From NCBI GenBank assembly GCA_018402305.1, contig JAGYJE010000003.1, positions 1-64,000 on the forward strand: a DNA stretch of 64,000 nt. Reading direction: 5' to 3'. Below are positions 49,421-57,305 of this stretch, one piece after another (position 1 is the stretch's first letter; each line of letters starts with the position of its first letter). The notes under the pieces are model-generated. The model had not been told where the DNA came from, ran no database searches, and worked only from the letters and a program-made list of their open reading frames with translations. The stretch is from Puniceicoccaceae bacterium (GTDB taxonomy: Bacteria; Verrucomicrobiota; Verrucomicrobiia; Opitutales; Coraliomargaritaceae). The translations under genes and the position numbers were made by a program.

Positions 49421-49618
49421 ATGACAGACAAAACCTTTGAAAAATACGTTTCGAGAAAGCTGGAGGCGGCGGCCCGGGGCTGGGGATTTCGATTCGAAAA
49501 CTCGACTACTGATCGAGGCGAAATTATCCCGGCTGCGAGATTGCTTGCGCTGCCTTCGAATCAACTCGAAAGGACGCTGGTGTCAGAGGCACTGAAGGCG
49601 AAAGGGACCGCGCGATGA
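49421..49618 (+). CDS. Small protein upstream of the primase-helicase
   Basis: A 65-residue reading frame, MTDKTFEKYVSRKLEAAARG onward, ending ALKAKGTAR. GAG lies shortly before the ATG. Its TGA overlaps the ATG of the primase-helicase gene (ATGA at 49615-49618), which supports its reality. It is helical and basic with no recognised family; a small DNA-binding regulator is only a guess. It lies at the edge of the indel-rich block, so residues may be wrong. Confidence 0.45.
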   Translation: MTDKTFEKYVSRKLEAAARGWGFRFENSTTDRGEIIPAARLLALPSNQLERTLVSEALKAKGTAR

Positions 49619-51537
49619 AATTCGCTTTTTATCGTGCTTCGCAAAATTCCTACATGAAATTCAGTTGGAAGATTTGGTCGCATTGATCAGCGGGGACTTC
49701 ACCGCGCTCGTTTGATCAAATTCGAGCGAGCGACGACCCGGACGAGCGGGCTCGTTTAAAAAAACGACTGATCGCGATCACGCCGAGCGGAAGATTTTCG
49801 AAGCGCTCGAAGGCCAATTTGTCGGAACACAGCGGAGCGATTTGCGCAGATCTCGACCTGGCGGACAACCCTTCGATTCGAGAGCACGGCGCAGCGATCC
49901 GGTCGCGATTGCAGCAGGACCCAAGCGTTTTTTTGATTTTCGAATCGCCGAGCGGCGGGCTGAAATGCTTTTTTCGCGTCGAGCCGGAAGCAGAAAATCA
50001 CGCGGCAAGCTTTGCGGCGATTGCCGAGCACTTGCGGCAGTCGCACGGGCTCGAGGCCGACGAGAGCGGCAAGGACGTGAGCCGGCTTTGCTTTTTATCG
50101 CATGATGCGAGCGCATGGCACCGGGACCCGAGCGAGGCGAAAATTCTCGCGCCTTGCGAGGCACCCGGCGCTCGCGAGCACAGCGGTTTGGCAGCCGACC
50201 CCGGCGATCGCCCCGGCGATATTTTCAACGCGCGCGGCGACGTGAGCGCGCTTTTGCGGCGGCACGGTTGGAATTCTCGCGACGAAAAAAATTGGACGCG
50301 CCCCGGTAAAGCCGCCGGAACCTCGGCGACGCTTCTCGACCAAAAAATTTTTTATGTTTTCACAAGCAACGCGACGCCACTCGAACCGGGCCGCGCTTAT
50401 TCGAAATTCAGCTTGTTCGCCGCGCTCGAGCACGGCGGCGACTGCGCCGCAGCAGCCCGCGCGCTGGCCGCACAGGGCTTCTCGGAGCCGATTTGGGACC
50501 CGCTTCAAGGCAGGAAATCGCAAATAGTCGAGAGCACGGAAAACGCGCCGAGCGAAAGTCTTTTCGCGAAACTTCAAACGCGAAAATTCGACCCGGCGAA
50601 TCTCACCCCGGAAAAGGAACCGATTCTCAGCCTGCGCGGATGTCCCGCGCTCTTCGCTGGAAATCTCGCCGCCCTTGTCGGAAGCGAGAAATCGGGGAAA
50701 TCGCACGTTATAGCAGCCGCGGCGCGAGCGATCACGGCGCCGGGCTCGCGGCAACTCGGATTCGAGTCGCCCGCAGGCGGGCGAATAGTTTATCTCGACT
50801 TCGAGCAGGACCGAAGCGATTTTGAAAGTTTAATTTTGCGCTCAGGATGCGATCCTGAGCAAATAAGCGCATACCATTTGGCCGGTTTTATGCCTAATGA
50901 AGCGCGAGCCGCGCTCCACGCAATAGCTGAGAATGAGCAGGGGCTCGTTGCGATTTTGCTCGACGGATACGCGGACCTCGTCTCCGACCCGAATGACCAG
51001 TCAGAGGCGAACGCTTTTGTTGCCGAGTTGATGGGCCTCGCGGAGCGAAAGCAAATCGCTGTTTTCGGAATCCTGCACTTGAATCCCGGCTCCGAAGAAA
51101 AATCACGTGGGCACCTCGGGAGTCAGCTGGGGCGCAAATGTCAGACGGTTTTTTCGATCAAAACCTTAAAGGATGGCACTCGAATTCTTTACACAGCGAA
51201 GGCAAGAAAACGGCCCGTTTTGGAATCGGAAGGAATTTGCTTTGTGTGGTCCGACAGCGCGCGCGGTTTTGTTGAAATGCAGGAAACACCGCGCGACATT
51301 CGCGCCGCGGAGCAGCGATCAGATTTCGAGCAAACGCTTCGAAGAATTCAAGACTTGACCGGGATGTTGGCATGGCGAAACGCGGAGCTTTGCGAGGCGA
51401 TTCAGCAGGTCGAGCACGTTAAAAAACGGACCGCGCAAAGCCGAGTGAAGGCGTTTTGCGACCGCGGTTTGCTCGCACATTGTGCAACGCGCGGAATTTA
51501 CACTTCAAAACTCGAAGGTGCAAATGACCCGAAATAG
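49615..51537 (+). CDS. Primase-helicase (BT4734/VirE-N-like primase plus RepA-like AAA ATPase)
   Basis: About 641 residues. The first 33 codons are broken by one deletion (near 49654) and one insertion (near 49710); the frame is clean from 49711. Residues about 70-180 form a BT4734-type primase-like domain (ICADLDLADNPS, SPSGGLKCFFRV, and KDVSRLCFLSHD). A linker with KIFYVFTSNATPLEPGRAYS and FAALEHGGDCAAAARALAAQ follows. A RecA/RepA-like ATPase then has Walker A GSEKSGKSH (about 355), YLDFEQD, Walker B AILLDGYADL, and ILHLNPGSEEKSRGHLGSQL. It would start replication of the excised element. A palindrome with iterons lies 83 bases downstream. Confidence 0.82.
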
Positions 51538-51581
51538 CCACAGTCTCACTATTCAAGCGGTTTGCAGCCGTTTACTGCAAC

Positions 51582-51668
51582 GGTGCAAAACCGGTGCAAT
51601 AACAAGGCGCTGCATCGTTTGGTGCAATGGTGCAACCGGGATATATATCCCGGTTGCACCATTGCACC
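51582..51668. repeat. Perfect 48-bp palindrome with GGTGCAA iterons (candidate replication origin)
   Basis: The bases 51621-51668 are a perfect inverted repeat: a 21-bp arm starting GGTGCAATGGTGCAACCGGG, centre TATATA, and the complementary arm. GGTGCAA occurs in direct orientation at 51582, 51593, 51621 and 51629, and inverted (TTGCACC) at 51654 and 51662. Direct iterons beside a palindrome with an AT centre, next to a primase-helicase gene, fit a replication origin. The same structure could also act as a transcription terminator or an operator. Confidence 0.7.
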
Positions 51669-51727
51669 TTGAAATTTTAACCGCGTTCACATTGAGCGCA
51701 ACTTGACCAAAAAAACCACACACACAA

Positions 51728-52303
51728 ATGACAGAAAAAACGCTAAAAAAACAAATCGCCGAACTCATCGACCGCCGAAACGAACTTCTCGAGCCACGCG
51801 CCGAAATTTCAATCGGCGACCGACTGCGATCAGGCGAGTCAACCGAATCCGCCGCGTTGAATCACCAGCGCGGCGAGGCCGAGGCGATTCAACGCGAGAT
51901 CGAGCTTGAGGCGATCCTCGACCGACTCGAGGAGCTTTGGGTCGATCTTTGCGAAAGACTCAAATCGAAGCGGCAGAAAGCAATCGCCACGGCAGAGCAT
52001 CGACTCGAAACCGCGCGGCTGCGATGGCAGGCAGGCGAAGGCGCGAAGCTTTTTTCAGACGACGAAATTCGCAAAAAACTTTTCATTTTTTCGAGCGCGT
52101 CCGACGCAGCGCTTGAGTCGATGAACCAAGCGGTCCGAATCCCGCTTGCCGCGCAGGGCGATTTTGCATGGGAAATTTACCGCGCGGCCCGACCGGGGCG
52201 CCACCAGCTCGCGCGACTCTCGCCGCCGGAGCGATTCTTGATTGAACGCGCTCACTCGGGGGCAGGGATCGAGGACCTCCCTCGATTTTTGGAAAATTGC
52301 TAA
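51728..52303 (+). CDS. Coiled-coil protein of unknown function
   Basis: A 191-residue protein starting MTEKTLKKQIAELIDRRNEL. Residues about 3-20 and 50-110 are charged and heptad-rich (EAEAIQREIELEAILDRLEE, KSKRQKAIATAEHRLETARL), so a coiled coil is likely. The C-terminal part (DFAWEIYRAARPGRHQLARL, PPERFLIERAHSG) is globular. No family recognised. It is the first gene after the candidate origin and precedes the HTH-like gene by 12 bases. Confidence 0.65.
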   Translation: MTEKTLKKQIAELIDRRNELLEPRAEISIGDRLRSGESTESAALNHQRGEAEAIQREIELEAILDRLEELWVDLCERLKSKRQKAIATAEHRLETARLRWQAGEGAKLFSDDEIRKKLFIFSSASDAALESMNQAVRIPLAAQGDFAWEIYRAARPGRHQLARLSPPERFLIERAHSGAGIEDLPRFLENC

Positions 52304-52315
52304 ACCGTTATTGCT

Positions 52316-52750
52316 ATGCAGACCGTCGAAAAAAAAGGATCACGCGCGGCGGAAGGCCTCGCAACGTTTTGCAACGAGGGGGAGCTCGACATTGTTTCGG
52401 GCGAGCCCTCGCCGCCGGAGCAACTCGAGCGGCTCGAGAGCCTTCTCGAGTTGCCGCAGGGCGAGCAAATCGGGCTCGACGGCGTTGAGGCGCTCCGGCG
52501 ATTTTTTGAGCTCATCGGCGCAGACGTCCGAGGCCGACGCGGGCCGCGCGTTATTCTGAGGAGGGTATTGGGGATTGCGCACAGGTGCGGGGCGCTGCGG
52601 TGGATCAGCCTCGAGGAGCTCGGCAAATCAGCAGATTGCTCGCGGCAGAACCTCCACCAAAGCGCGACAGCGGTTGAGGAGCGCCTCGGAAGCTATTTTC
52701 CGCGCGAGAAAAAAGGTCCCACCCACGGAGCACGAAAAAACGATGGATGA
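52316..52750 (+). CDS. Putative HTH protein of the integrative element
   Basis: A 144-residue protein. The C-terminal part, GALRWISLEELGKSADCSRQ followed by NLHQSATAVEERLGSYF, looks like a helix-turn-helix (ISLEELGKSADCSRQ as helix, turn and recognition helix). It might be a regulator of element genes or a small-terminase-like DNA-binding protein; neither can be shown. The stop codon overlaps the next short frame (ATGGATGA). Confidence 0.62.
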   Translation: MQTVEKKGSRAAEGLATFCNEGELDIVSGEPSPPEQLERLESLLELPQGEQIGLDGVEALRRFFELIGADVRGRRGPRVILRRVLGIAHRCGALRWISLEELGKSADCSRQNLHQSATAVEERLGSYFPREKKGPTHGARKNDG

Positions 52751-52877
52751 TTGCACGAGGATTGCGCACACGGGCTTTTCAGAAGCCGCGAGGGGTGAGG
52801 CTAGGGGCGGGGGGCCAAAGGAACTCCGCGGGAATTACAGCGCGGCGAGGCAAACCCGCACGCCAGCGCTCTTATGA
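52743..52877 (+). CDS. Short overlapping reading frame
   Basis: A 44-codon frame, MDDCTRIAHTGFSEAARGEA onward, whose ATG lies inside the last codons of the HTH-like gene (8-base overlap). The composition is rich in Gly, Arg and Ala with no recognised domain. The overlap is the only support. Confidence 0.3.
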   Translation: MDDCTRIAHTGFSEAARGEARGGGPKELRGNYSAARQTRTPALL

Positions 52878-52912
52878 GATTCAACTCAAAAACCTTTTGT
52901 TATTAACTATTT

Positions 52913-53092
52913 ATGGAAAAGACATTTAAGATCAGATTATTTTCTAGCCTCGACGGGTCGAGGCGAAACCTAGGAACTGCCTGCGACCAGTCGTCGCGGG
53001 CCGAGGCAGAACGCCACGCAAAAGCGGTTGACGCGGCGGTCGAGCGAATGAGCAAGGGGCCGCGCGATTTCAACGGAAAGGCAATGCAATGA
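52913..53092 (+). CDS. Small protein, start/stop-coupled to the next gene
   Basis: A 59-residue frame, MEKTFKIRLFSSLDGSRRNL onward, ending DFNGKAMQ. Its TGA overlaps the next gene's ATG (ATGA at 53089-53092), which makes translation of both likely. It is helical and charged after residue 25 (RAEAERHAKAVDAAVERM). No family recognised. Confidence 0.55.
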   Translation: MEKTFKIRLFSSLDGSRRNLGTACDQSSRAEAERHAKAVDAAVERMSKGPRDFNGKAMQ

Positions 53093-53517
53093 CCGTTGCC
53101 GAGGCACTGGGCGATTTCGTCGAGGACGACAATATTTTCTCGATGGCGCCGATAAAAATGGGCGCACTCGCGCGAATTCCTGAATTCGCTCGCGGAGGAT
53201 GGGAGCGCGGCGACCCGACGGTTGAGGAGTGTCTCGCATTTTTCAACTCAGCGGCGCCGGACGCGTCCGCGGAGCGCTTCGCACAGATCGAGGCAGAAAT
53301 GCCGAATCGCCGCGACGAGTTTGCGAAATGGGTGCTCGGGCAAATCGACTTTCTGCCTTCAATCGCCGCCGAGGACTGGGCCGTTCCGATTAGCAGACTC
53401 GCATGGCAGAATCATGGAATCGACTTTCACGACCTCCTCGAAACGCCTTGCGCGCTCGTAAAAATTTTCCACGAGGAGGCCGGTCGCCGCGGGCTCAAGG
53501 CCGGGTCGAAAAATTGA
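53089..53517 (+). CDS. Protein of unknown function, last gene of the element
   Basis: A 142-residue acidic protein starting MTVAEALGDFVEDDNIFSMA. It contains GWERGDPTVEECLAFFNSAA and WVLGQIDFLPSIAAEDWAVP. No transmembrane segment or recognised motif; mostly helical. It is coupled to the preceding 59-residue frame, and its stop lies 80 bases before the right arm-like repeats. Small acidic proteins near the attachment site are often accessory to excision or to phage interference, but nothing here shows which. Confidence 0.62.
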   Translation: MTVAEALGDFVEDDNIFSMAPIKMGALARIPEFARGGWERGDPTVEECLAFFNSAAPDASAERFAQIEAEMPNRRDEFAKWVLGQIDFLPSIAAEDWAVPISRLAWQNHGIDFHDLLETPCALVKIFHEEAGRRGLKAGSKN

Positions 53518-53596
53518 CGCGGGCGCATTTTTGCTAGAAGTCATCAACAAGTCGCTTCGAGAGAGGCGGCTTTTTTTTGCGCCCAAGAAGGGTATC

Positions 53597-53617
53597 TTTG
53601 GTTACTTTGTGGTTACT
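53597..53617 (+). repeat. Putative integrase arm-type sites, right
   Basis: TTTGGTTACT at 53597-53606, then TTTGTGGTTACT at 53606-53617, 67 bases inside attR. They match the pair near the left end in sequence and in distance from the attachment core. Confidence 0.55.
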
Positions 53618-53651
53618 GAAAAAAAGAGAGGCTGCGCGGATTAGCCAACAA

Positions 53652-53682
53652 AAAGCCCTTACTCGTTGAAAATAAGGGCTTT
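53652..53682 (-). terminator. Terminator after tRNA-Thr, carried by the integrative element
   Basis: On the minus strand, AAAGCCCTTA and TAAGGGCTTT form a perfect 10-bp stem followed by TTTGTT. It begins 5 bases after the encoded CCA of tRNA-Thr and lies inside the element, so integration keeps tRNA transcription ended. Confidence 0.8.
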
Positions 53683-53684
53683 AG

Positions 53685-53762
<78 letters not shown>

Positions 53763-53781
53763 GTCCTGAAAAAAGAAAACC

Positions 53782-53854
<73 letters not shown>

Positions 53855-53948
53855 AGGAGCGTCATTCCGCAAAGCAGCCTGACAAGGTGGCGGATATTGG
53901 GGGGGGATTCGAGGTCTGTCAAGTTTGCGATTTGAGATTTTTCAGGAG

Positions 53949-54425
53949 CTAGTCCCCGGCTTCCATACCGGTTTCCCGAGCTTCGTGTTCGGCGCGCTGA
54001 ACGGGCAAGAATTTGTTTTTTTCAAACGCTCCAGCACGATCCTCGGGGGACATGTCCCGGAGTTTCTGACGCCATTCGCGGCGTTCCTCGCGGGATAAGG
54101 CACGCCAGTTTTGCCGCATTTGCTCGCGCTCATCTTCGGAAAGTGCTCCATAAAAATCACGGAGGGCCCGGGCTTGCTCCGGTTGCATCGCTCTAACTTG
54201 CTGGATCCGCGCTTGCATGCGTTCTTTTTCCTCAGGGGTCATTCGCTCGATCCGCTCGATCGTTTGCCGAAGCTGCGCCAATTCATGCGGTTCCATCTGG
54301 AGGAGTCGCTGGAGGAGTCGGGTCTCGTGCTGATTTTCGCTGCTTCGTTGATTTGCGCCGTCCGCGCCCCAAAGCGGGCAGGCGGTCAACAAGGCGATGG
54401 TTATGAGCGCTATGCGGGTATTCAT
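53949..54425 (-). CDS. Exported helical protein (DUF3106-like)
   Basis: A 158-residue protein with a signal peptide (MNTRIALITIALLTACPLWG) followed by charged helices with repeated Met/Pro-Glu turns (ERMTPEEKERMQARI, YGALSEDEREQMRQNWRALS, REERREWRQKLRDMSPEDR). This resembles DUF3106-type or CpxP/Spy-like periplasmic helical proteins. It lies 3 bases after a probable anti-sigma gene, in a sigma-factor operon, which suggests a target or sensor role as an inference. Confidence 0.7.
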   Translation of the reverse strand: MNTRIALITIALLTACPLWGADGANQRSSENQHETRLLQRLLQMEPHELAQLRQTIERIERMTPEEKERMQARIQQVRAMQPEQARALRDFYGALSEDEREQMRQNWRALSREERREWRQKLRDMSPEDRAGAFEKNKFLPVQRAEHEARETGMEAGD

Positions 54426-54428
54426 GAT

Positions 54429-54818
54429 CTAGATCTCAAGGTAGAGGATTTCAAAAGTGTGGAGCAAACCGCTGGTTGGGACGTCACCCGTATCGAGACT
54501 GGCAAGGCCTTCGAGACCAGCTTCGAGGAGGAAAATCTCTTCCGCTTCGATGACGCTTGAAACAGCCGGCTGCTGTGCAAGCCCGGGATCGTCGGTTGTT
54601 TGATTGAGGAGTAGGGCAGCGACGGCGATTGCCGCAGCCATGGGAAGCGCGAACTTGAGGCAGGCCATAAGCCTCGCCGAACGCCGAACGGGAGCGGGTA
54701 GTGGCTCTCTCGCGGTTGCCTCAAGGATGCGAGCCTTGAATGCTGCATCGGCTCGGAGGGGGCGACTGTGCAGAAGGTCGTCGATTTTCTGGTCAAGTGG
54801 ATCGTCGGTGGGGTTCAT
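54429..54818 (-). CDS. Probable anti-sigma factor with one membrane helix
   Basis: A 129-residue protein. A short N-terminal cytoplasmic part (DPLDQKIDDLLHSRPLRADA, FKARILEATAREP) precedes one hydrophobic helix (LMACLKFALPMAAAIAVAAL) and an acidic extracytoplasmic tail. Position directly downstream of the ECF sigma gene, size and topology fit an anti-sigma factor. The HxxxCxxC zinc motif is absent. Confidence 0.68.
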   Translation of the reverse strand: MNPTDDPLDQKIDDLLHSRPLRADAAFKARILEATAREPLPAPVRRSARLMACLKFALPMAAAIAVAALLLNQTTDDPGLAQQPAVSSVIEAEEIFLLEAGLEGLASLDTGDVPTSGLLHTFEILYLEI

Positions 54819-54919
54819 GGAATTCGGGTGTGAGCGTTAAAATGAGTCTGCGGAGTTATGTGAGCTGTTAAAGTCGGGCTTCTGGGATGCATGCCGTGTT
54901 AAGTGAGGCCGGTCCGCGC

Positions 54920-55498
54920 CTAAGCGTATTCTTTGAGCGCTTCCCTTAAGTGGGTCCGGGCGCGGTGAATCCACGTTTTGACGGCACTGACGCTGACTTC
55001 AAGGGCTTGGGCGATTTCTTCGTAGCTTAGCTCTTGCTGTTGTCGCATGAGGATTGCGTTCCGGTGGTTTTCGGGAAGGTCGGCGAGGGCACGATGGAAA
55101 GCCTCTTCGATTTCGGCGCGGTGATCGGATACTTCGCCTTGACTTTGCATGAGGTTGGCTGCGGGGTCGACGAACTCAAGCGGGCGGCGGGAGCGCTTGC
55201 GGTAGTTGTCGATTAATCGTCGGCGGGCCAGCGTGAAGACGAAGGCCTGAAAGTTGCCTTGTTCCTTGTAGCGGTGGGCCGCTCTGTAGAGTTCGACGAA
55301 AGTCTCCTGGGCGAGATCCTCGGCATCCGCCTGGTTTCCCGTCGCTCGGTAAAAGAAATTAAGCAGCCGATTCTGCCAGCGGTCGACGATTCCCTCAAAG
55401 GCACTCGGATCGCCCGCAGCCAAGGCACGCAGGCAGACACTGTCAATGTCCTCGGCGCTGGCGGTTGCGGAACTGGGGGACGGGGCGGGATCTGACAT
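54920..55498 (-). CDS. ECF-type RNA polymerase sigma factor
   Basis: A 192-residue sigma-70 family protein. Region 2 has GDPSAFEGIVDRWQNRLLNF and AEDLAQETFVELYRAAHRY; region 4 is ALADLPENHRNAILMRQQQE with YEEIAQALEVSVSAVKTWIH. The start MSDPAPS at 55498 is preferred; ATG 55567 would add 23 unrelated residues. Its two downstream genes (probable anti-sigma and a DUF3106-like exported protein) complete an envelope-stress-type unit. Promoter targets are unknown. Confidence 0.9.
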   Translation of the reverse strand: MSDPAPSPSSATASAEDIDSVCLRALAAGDPSAFEGIVDRWQNRLLNFFYRATGNQADAEDLAQETFVELYRAAHRYKEQGNFQAFVFTLARRRLIDNYRKRSRRPLEFVDPAANLMQSQGEVSDHRAEIEEAFHRALADLPENHRNAILMRQQQELSYEEIAQALEVSVSAVKTWIHRARTHLREALKEYA

Positions 55499-55706
55499 GT
55501 TCGGTTTGTGGGGGTGAAGCGTTTGCGTCCATCCGGTGCCGAAGGAATTTGAGTGAGCGGTGATCATGGATATTTGGTCTATCGTCAGAAAGCGAGAAAA
55601 GTTGCAGTTGAAAGGTCGTGCTTGTTTGCGTCAATCGGGTGGGTCTTTCTTAAAAGCTTTCAATCTCGGGGGTATGCCTATTACTGGTTGTAACGGTGAA
55701 CGGTGC

Positions 55707-57284
55707 ATGATGAATAAAACGTCTCTATATTGGGGTATTCTAGCGGGACTTATGTCGGCGGTCCTTTGGGTGCTATCCATCCCGCCCTTCGACTTTCCCG
55801 AGGCCGCCTATATCGCATTTGTTCCCCTCCTTCTCTGGGTTTGCCTGCGCCCTTCCGCGCGGGTTTTCTGGCTCGTGGCAATCGGGACGGGCTGGGTGAG
55901 CTGGTTCGCTATTTTGGTCTGGTTGCGGCATGTCACCTGGTTTGGGACCTTTGCCTTGAGCGGCTTGCTTGCTTTGTTTTTTGCAGGTTGGCTCGGCACT
56001 GCGCGCTGGATTCTGCCGCACCTGGGGGAGCGTTCATTTGCGATCCGCGCGGTTGGTCTCTTCGGTCTTGCTGGTCTGTGGGTGGTGCTGGAGTGGTCGC
56101 GCACTTGGGTGCTTTGGGGCTTTCCCTGGGCCCCTCTTTCGCTGAGCCAGTGGGAGCGGCCCGTTATTTTACAGATCGCAGCCTGGGCGGGTGCCTATGG
56201 AGTGTCGTTTCTTCTTGTGTTGTTTAATCTATGTGTAGCCCAGACCTTTTGGCAGCGCATCCGCGTCAAGGAGCGCAAGATGTGGATGGGCTGGTTTAGC
56301 CCGGATTTATATCTTGGGCTCGGTGCGCTTGGCTTCGCGATCTATGTTTTCTTTTCCAGTCTGCCCACGCCCAATTCCGCGCAAACGCTCTTCACGGCCG
56401 CAGTGGTGCAGCCCTATATTCCACCCAATCTTAAGTGGGACACCGACCGTGAATTGGAGAACCTCGAAATCCTCGAGCGGCAGACGCGATTTGTTGCCAG
56501 CTTGGAGAGCGATGTGATTCTATGGCCGGAGGCCGCGACGCCGTGGCCGATCGTTGGTACGCCGCAAATGCAGCGCCGGGTGGAGCAACTCGTCGATGAG
56601 CTCGGGAAGCCTATCCTGATGGGGAATTTGGCAGAAGACCCGAAGACCGGATCCTGGGCAAATGGCACCTTCCTCGTCGAACCGGAGACTGGGCTGGTGC
56701 CCGATTATTACGCAAAACGGGAACTGGTGCCCTTCGGCGAGTTTGTTCCGCCGCCTTTTGGTTTTATCAAGCGGGTGGTTCCCGTGGGCGGAGAGTTTAA
56801 GCCGGGGGAATCGGTCGCGCTGATTAACCTGCGGGTGGGGCGCGATGAGCCCATCTACCGAATCGGCTCCTTGGTCTGCTATGAGGATGTGTTTCCTCAC
56901 CTTGCCAGAGAGAGTGCGCAGGCAGGAGCCGATGTCTTTTTTGTGGCCACCAACAACGCCTGGTATGGCGAAGAGGGCGGGGCGGAGCAACACGCGGCCC
57001 ACTCTGTCCTACGGGCGGTGGAAAATCGACGGCCCGTCATGCGGGCCGGGAATGGTGGATGGAGCGGTTGGATCGATAGCCACGGAAGCGTTCGCGACGT
57101 TTTGCGCGATGCCGATGGCTCCGTCTACTTCCGAGGTGGTGGCACGCTGGGCGTCTTTCGCTTCGAGGATTGGGCTGAGCAACAAAGCTTCTACACGCGT
57201 CATGGCGATTGGTTTGTTGTTGCTTCCGGAGTGATGGCTCTAGTCGGGCTGGCTTTGGGAGCTAAGCCGCAGAGAAAACCTTAA
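55707..57284 (+). CDS. lnt: Apolipoprotein N-acyltransferase
   Basis: A 525-residue inner-membrane enzyme that adds the third acyl chain to lipoproteins. It has an N-terminal block of about six membrane helices and a CN-hydrolase domain with the catalytic triad: Glu in WPEAATPWP, Lys in YYAKRELVPFGEF, and Cys in IGSLVCYEDVFP. A C-terminal helix follows. ATG 55707 is used and ATG 55710 is also possible. It fits the lipoprotein seen at 4478-6841. Confidence 0.94.
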   Translation: MMNKTSLYWGILAGLMSAVLWVLSIPPFDFPEAAYIAFVPLLLWVCLRPSARVFWLVAIGTGWVSWFAILVWLRHVTWFGTFALSGLLALFFAGWLGTARWILPHLGERSFAIRAVGLFGLAGLWVVLEWSRTWVLWGFPWAPLSLSQWERPVILQIAAWAGAYGVSFLLVLFNLCVAQTFWQRIRVKERKMWMGWFSPDLYLGLGALGFAIYVFFSSLPTPNSAQTLFTAAVVQPYIPPNLKWDTDRELENLEILERQTRFVASLESDVILWPEAATPWPIVGTPQMQRRVEQLVDELGKPILMGNLAEDPKTGSWANGTFLVEPETGLVPDYYAKRELVPFGEFVPPPFGFIKRVVPVGGEFKPGESVALINLRVGRDEPIYRIGSLVCYEDVFPHLARESAQAGADVFFVATNNAWYGEEGGAEQHAAHSVLRAVENRRPVMRAGNGGWSGWIDSHGSVRDVLRDADGSVYFRGGGTLGVFRFEDWAEQQSFYTRHGDWFVVASGVMALVGLALGAKPQRKP

Positions 57285-57305
57285 AGAAATTGTTCATGCA
57301 CTGGG

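Noticed and set aside
51621-51668. A plain transcription terminator for the primase-helicase
   Set aside because: It may also do this, but the T run after it is weak (TTGAAATTTT) and iterons extend outside the palindrome, which a terminator does not need.
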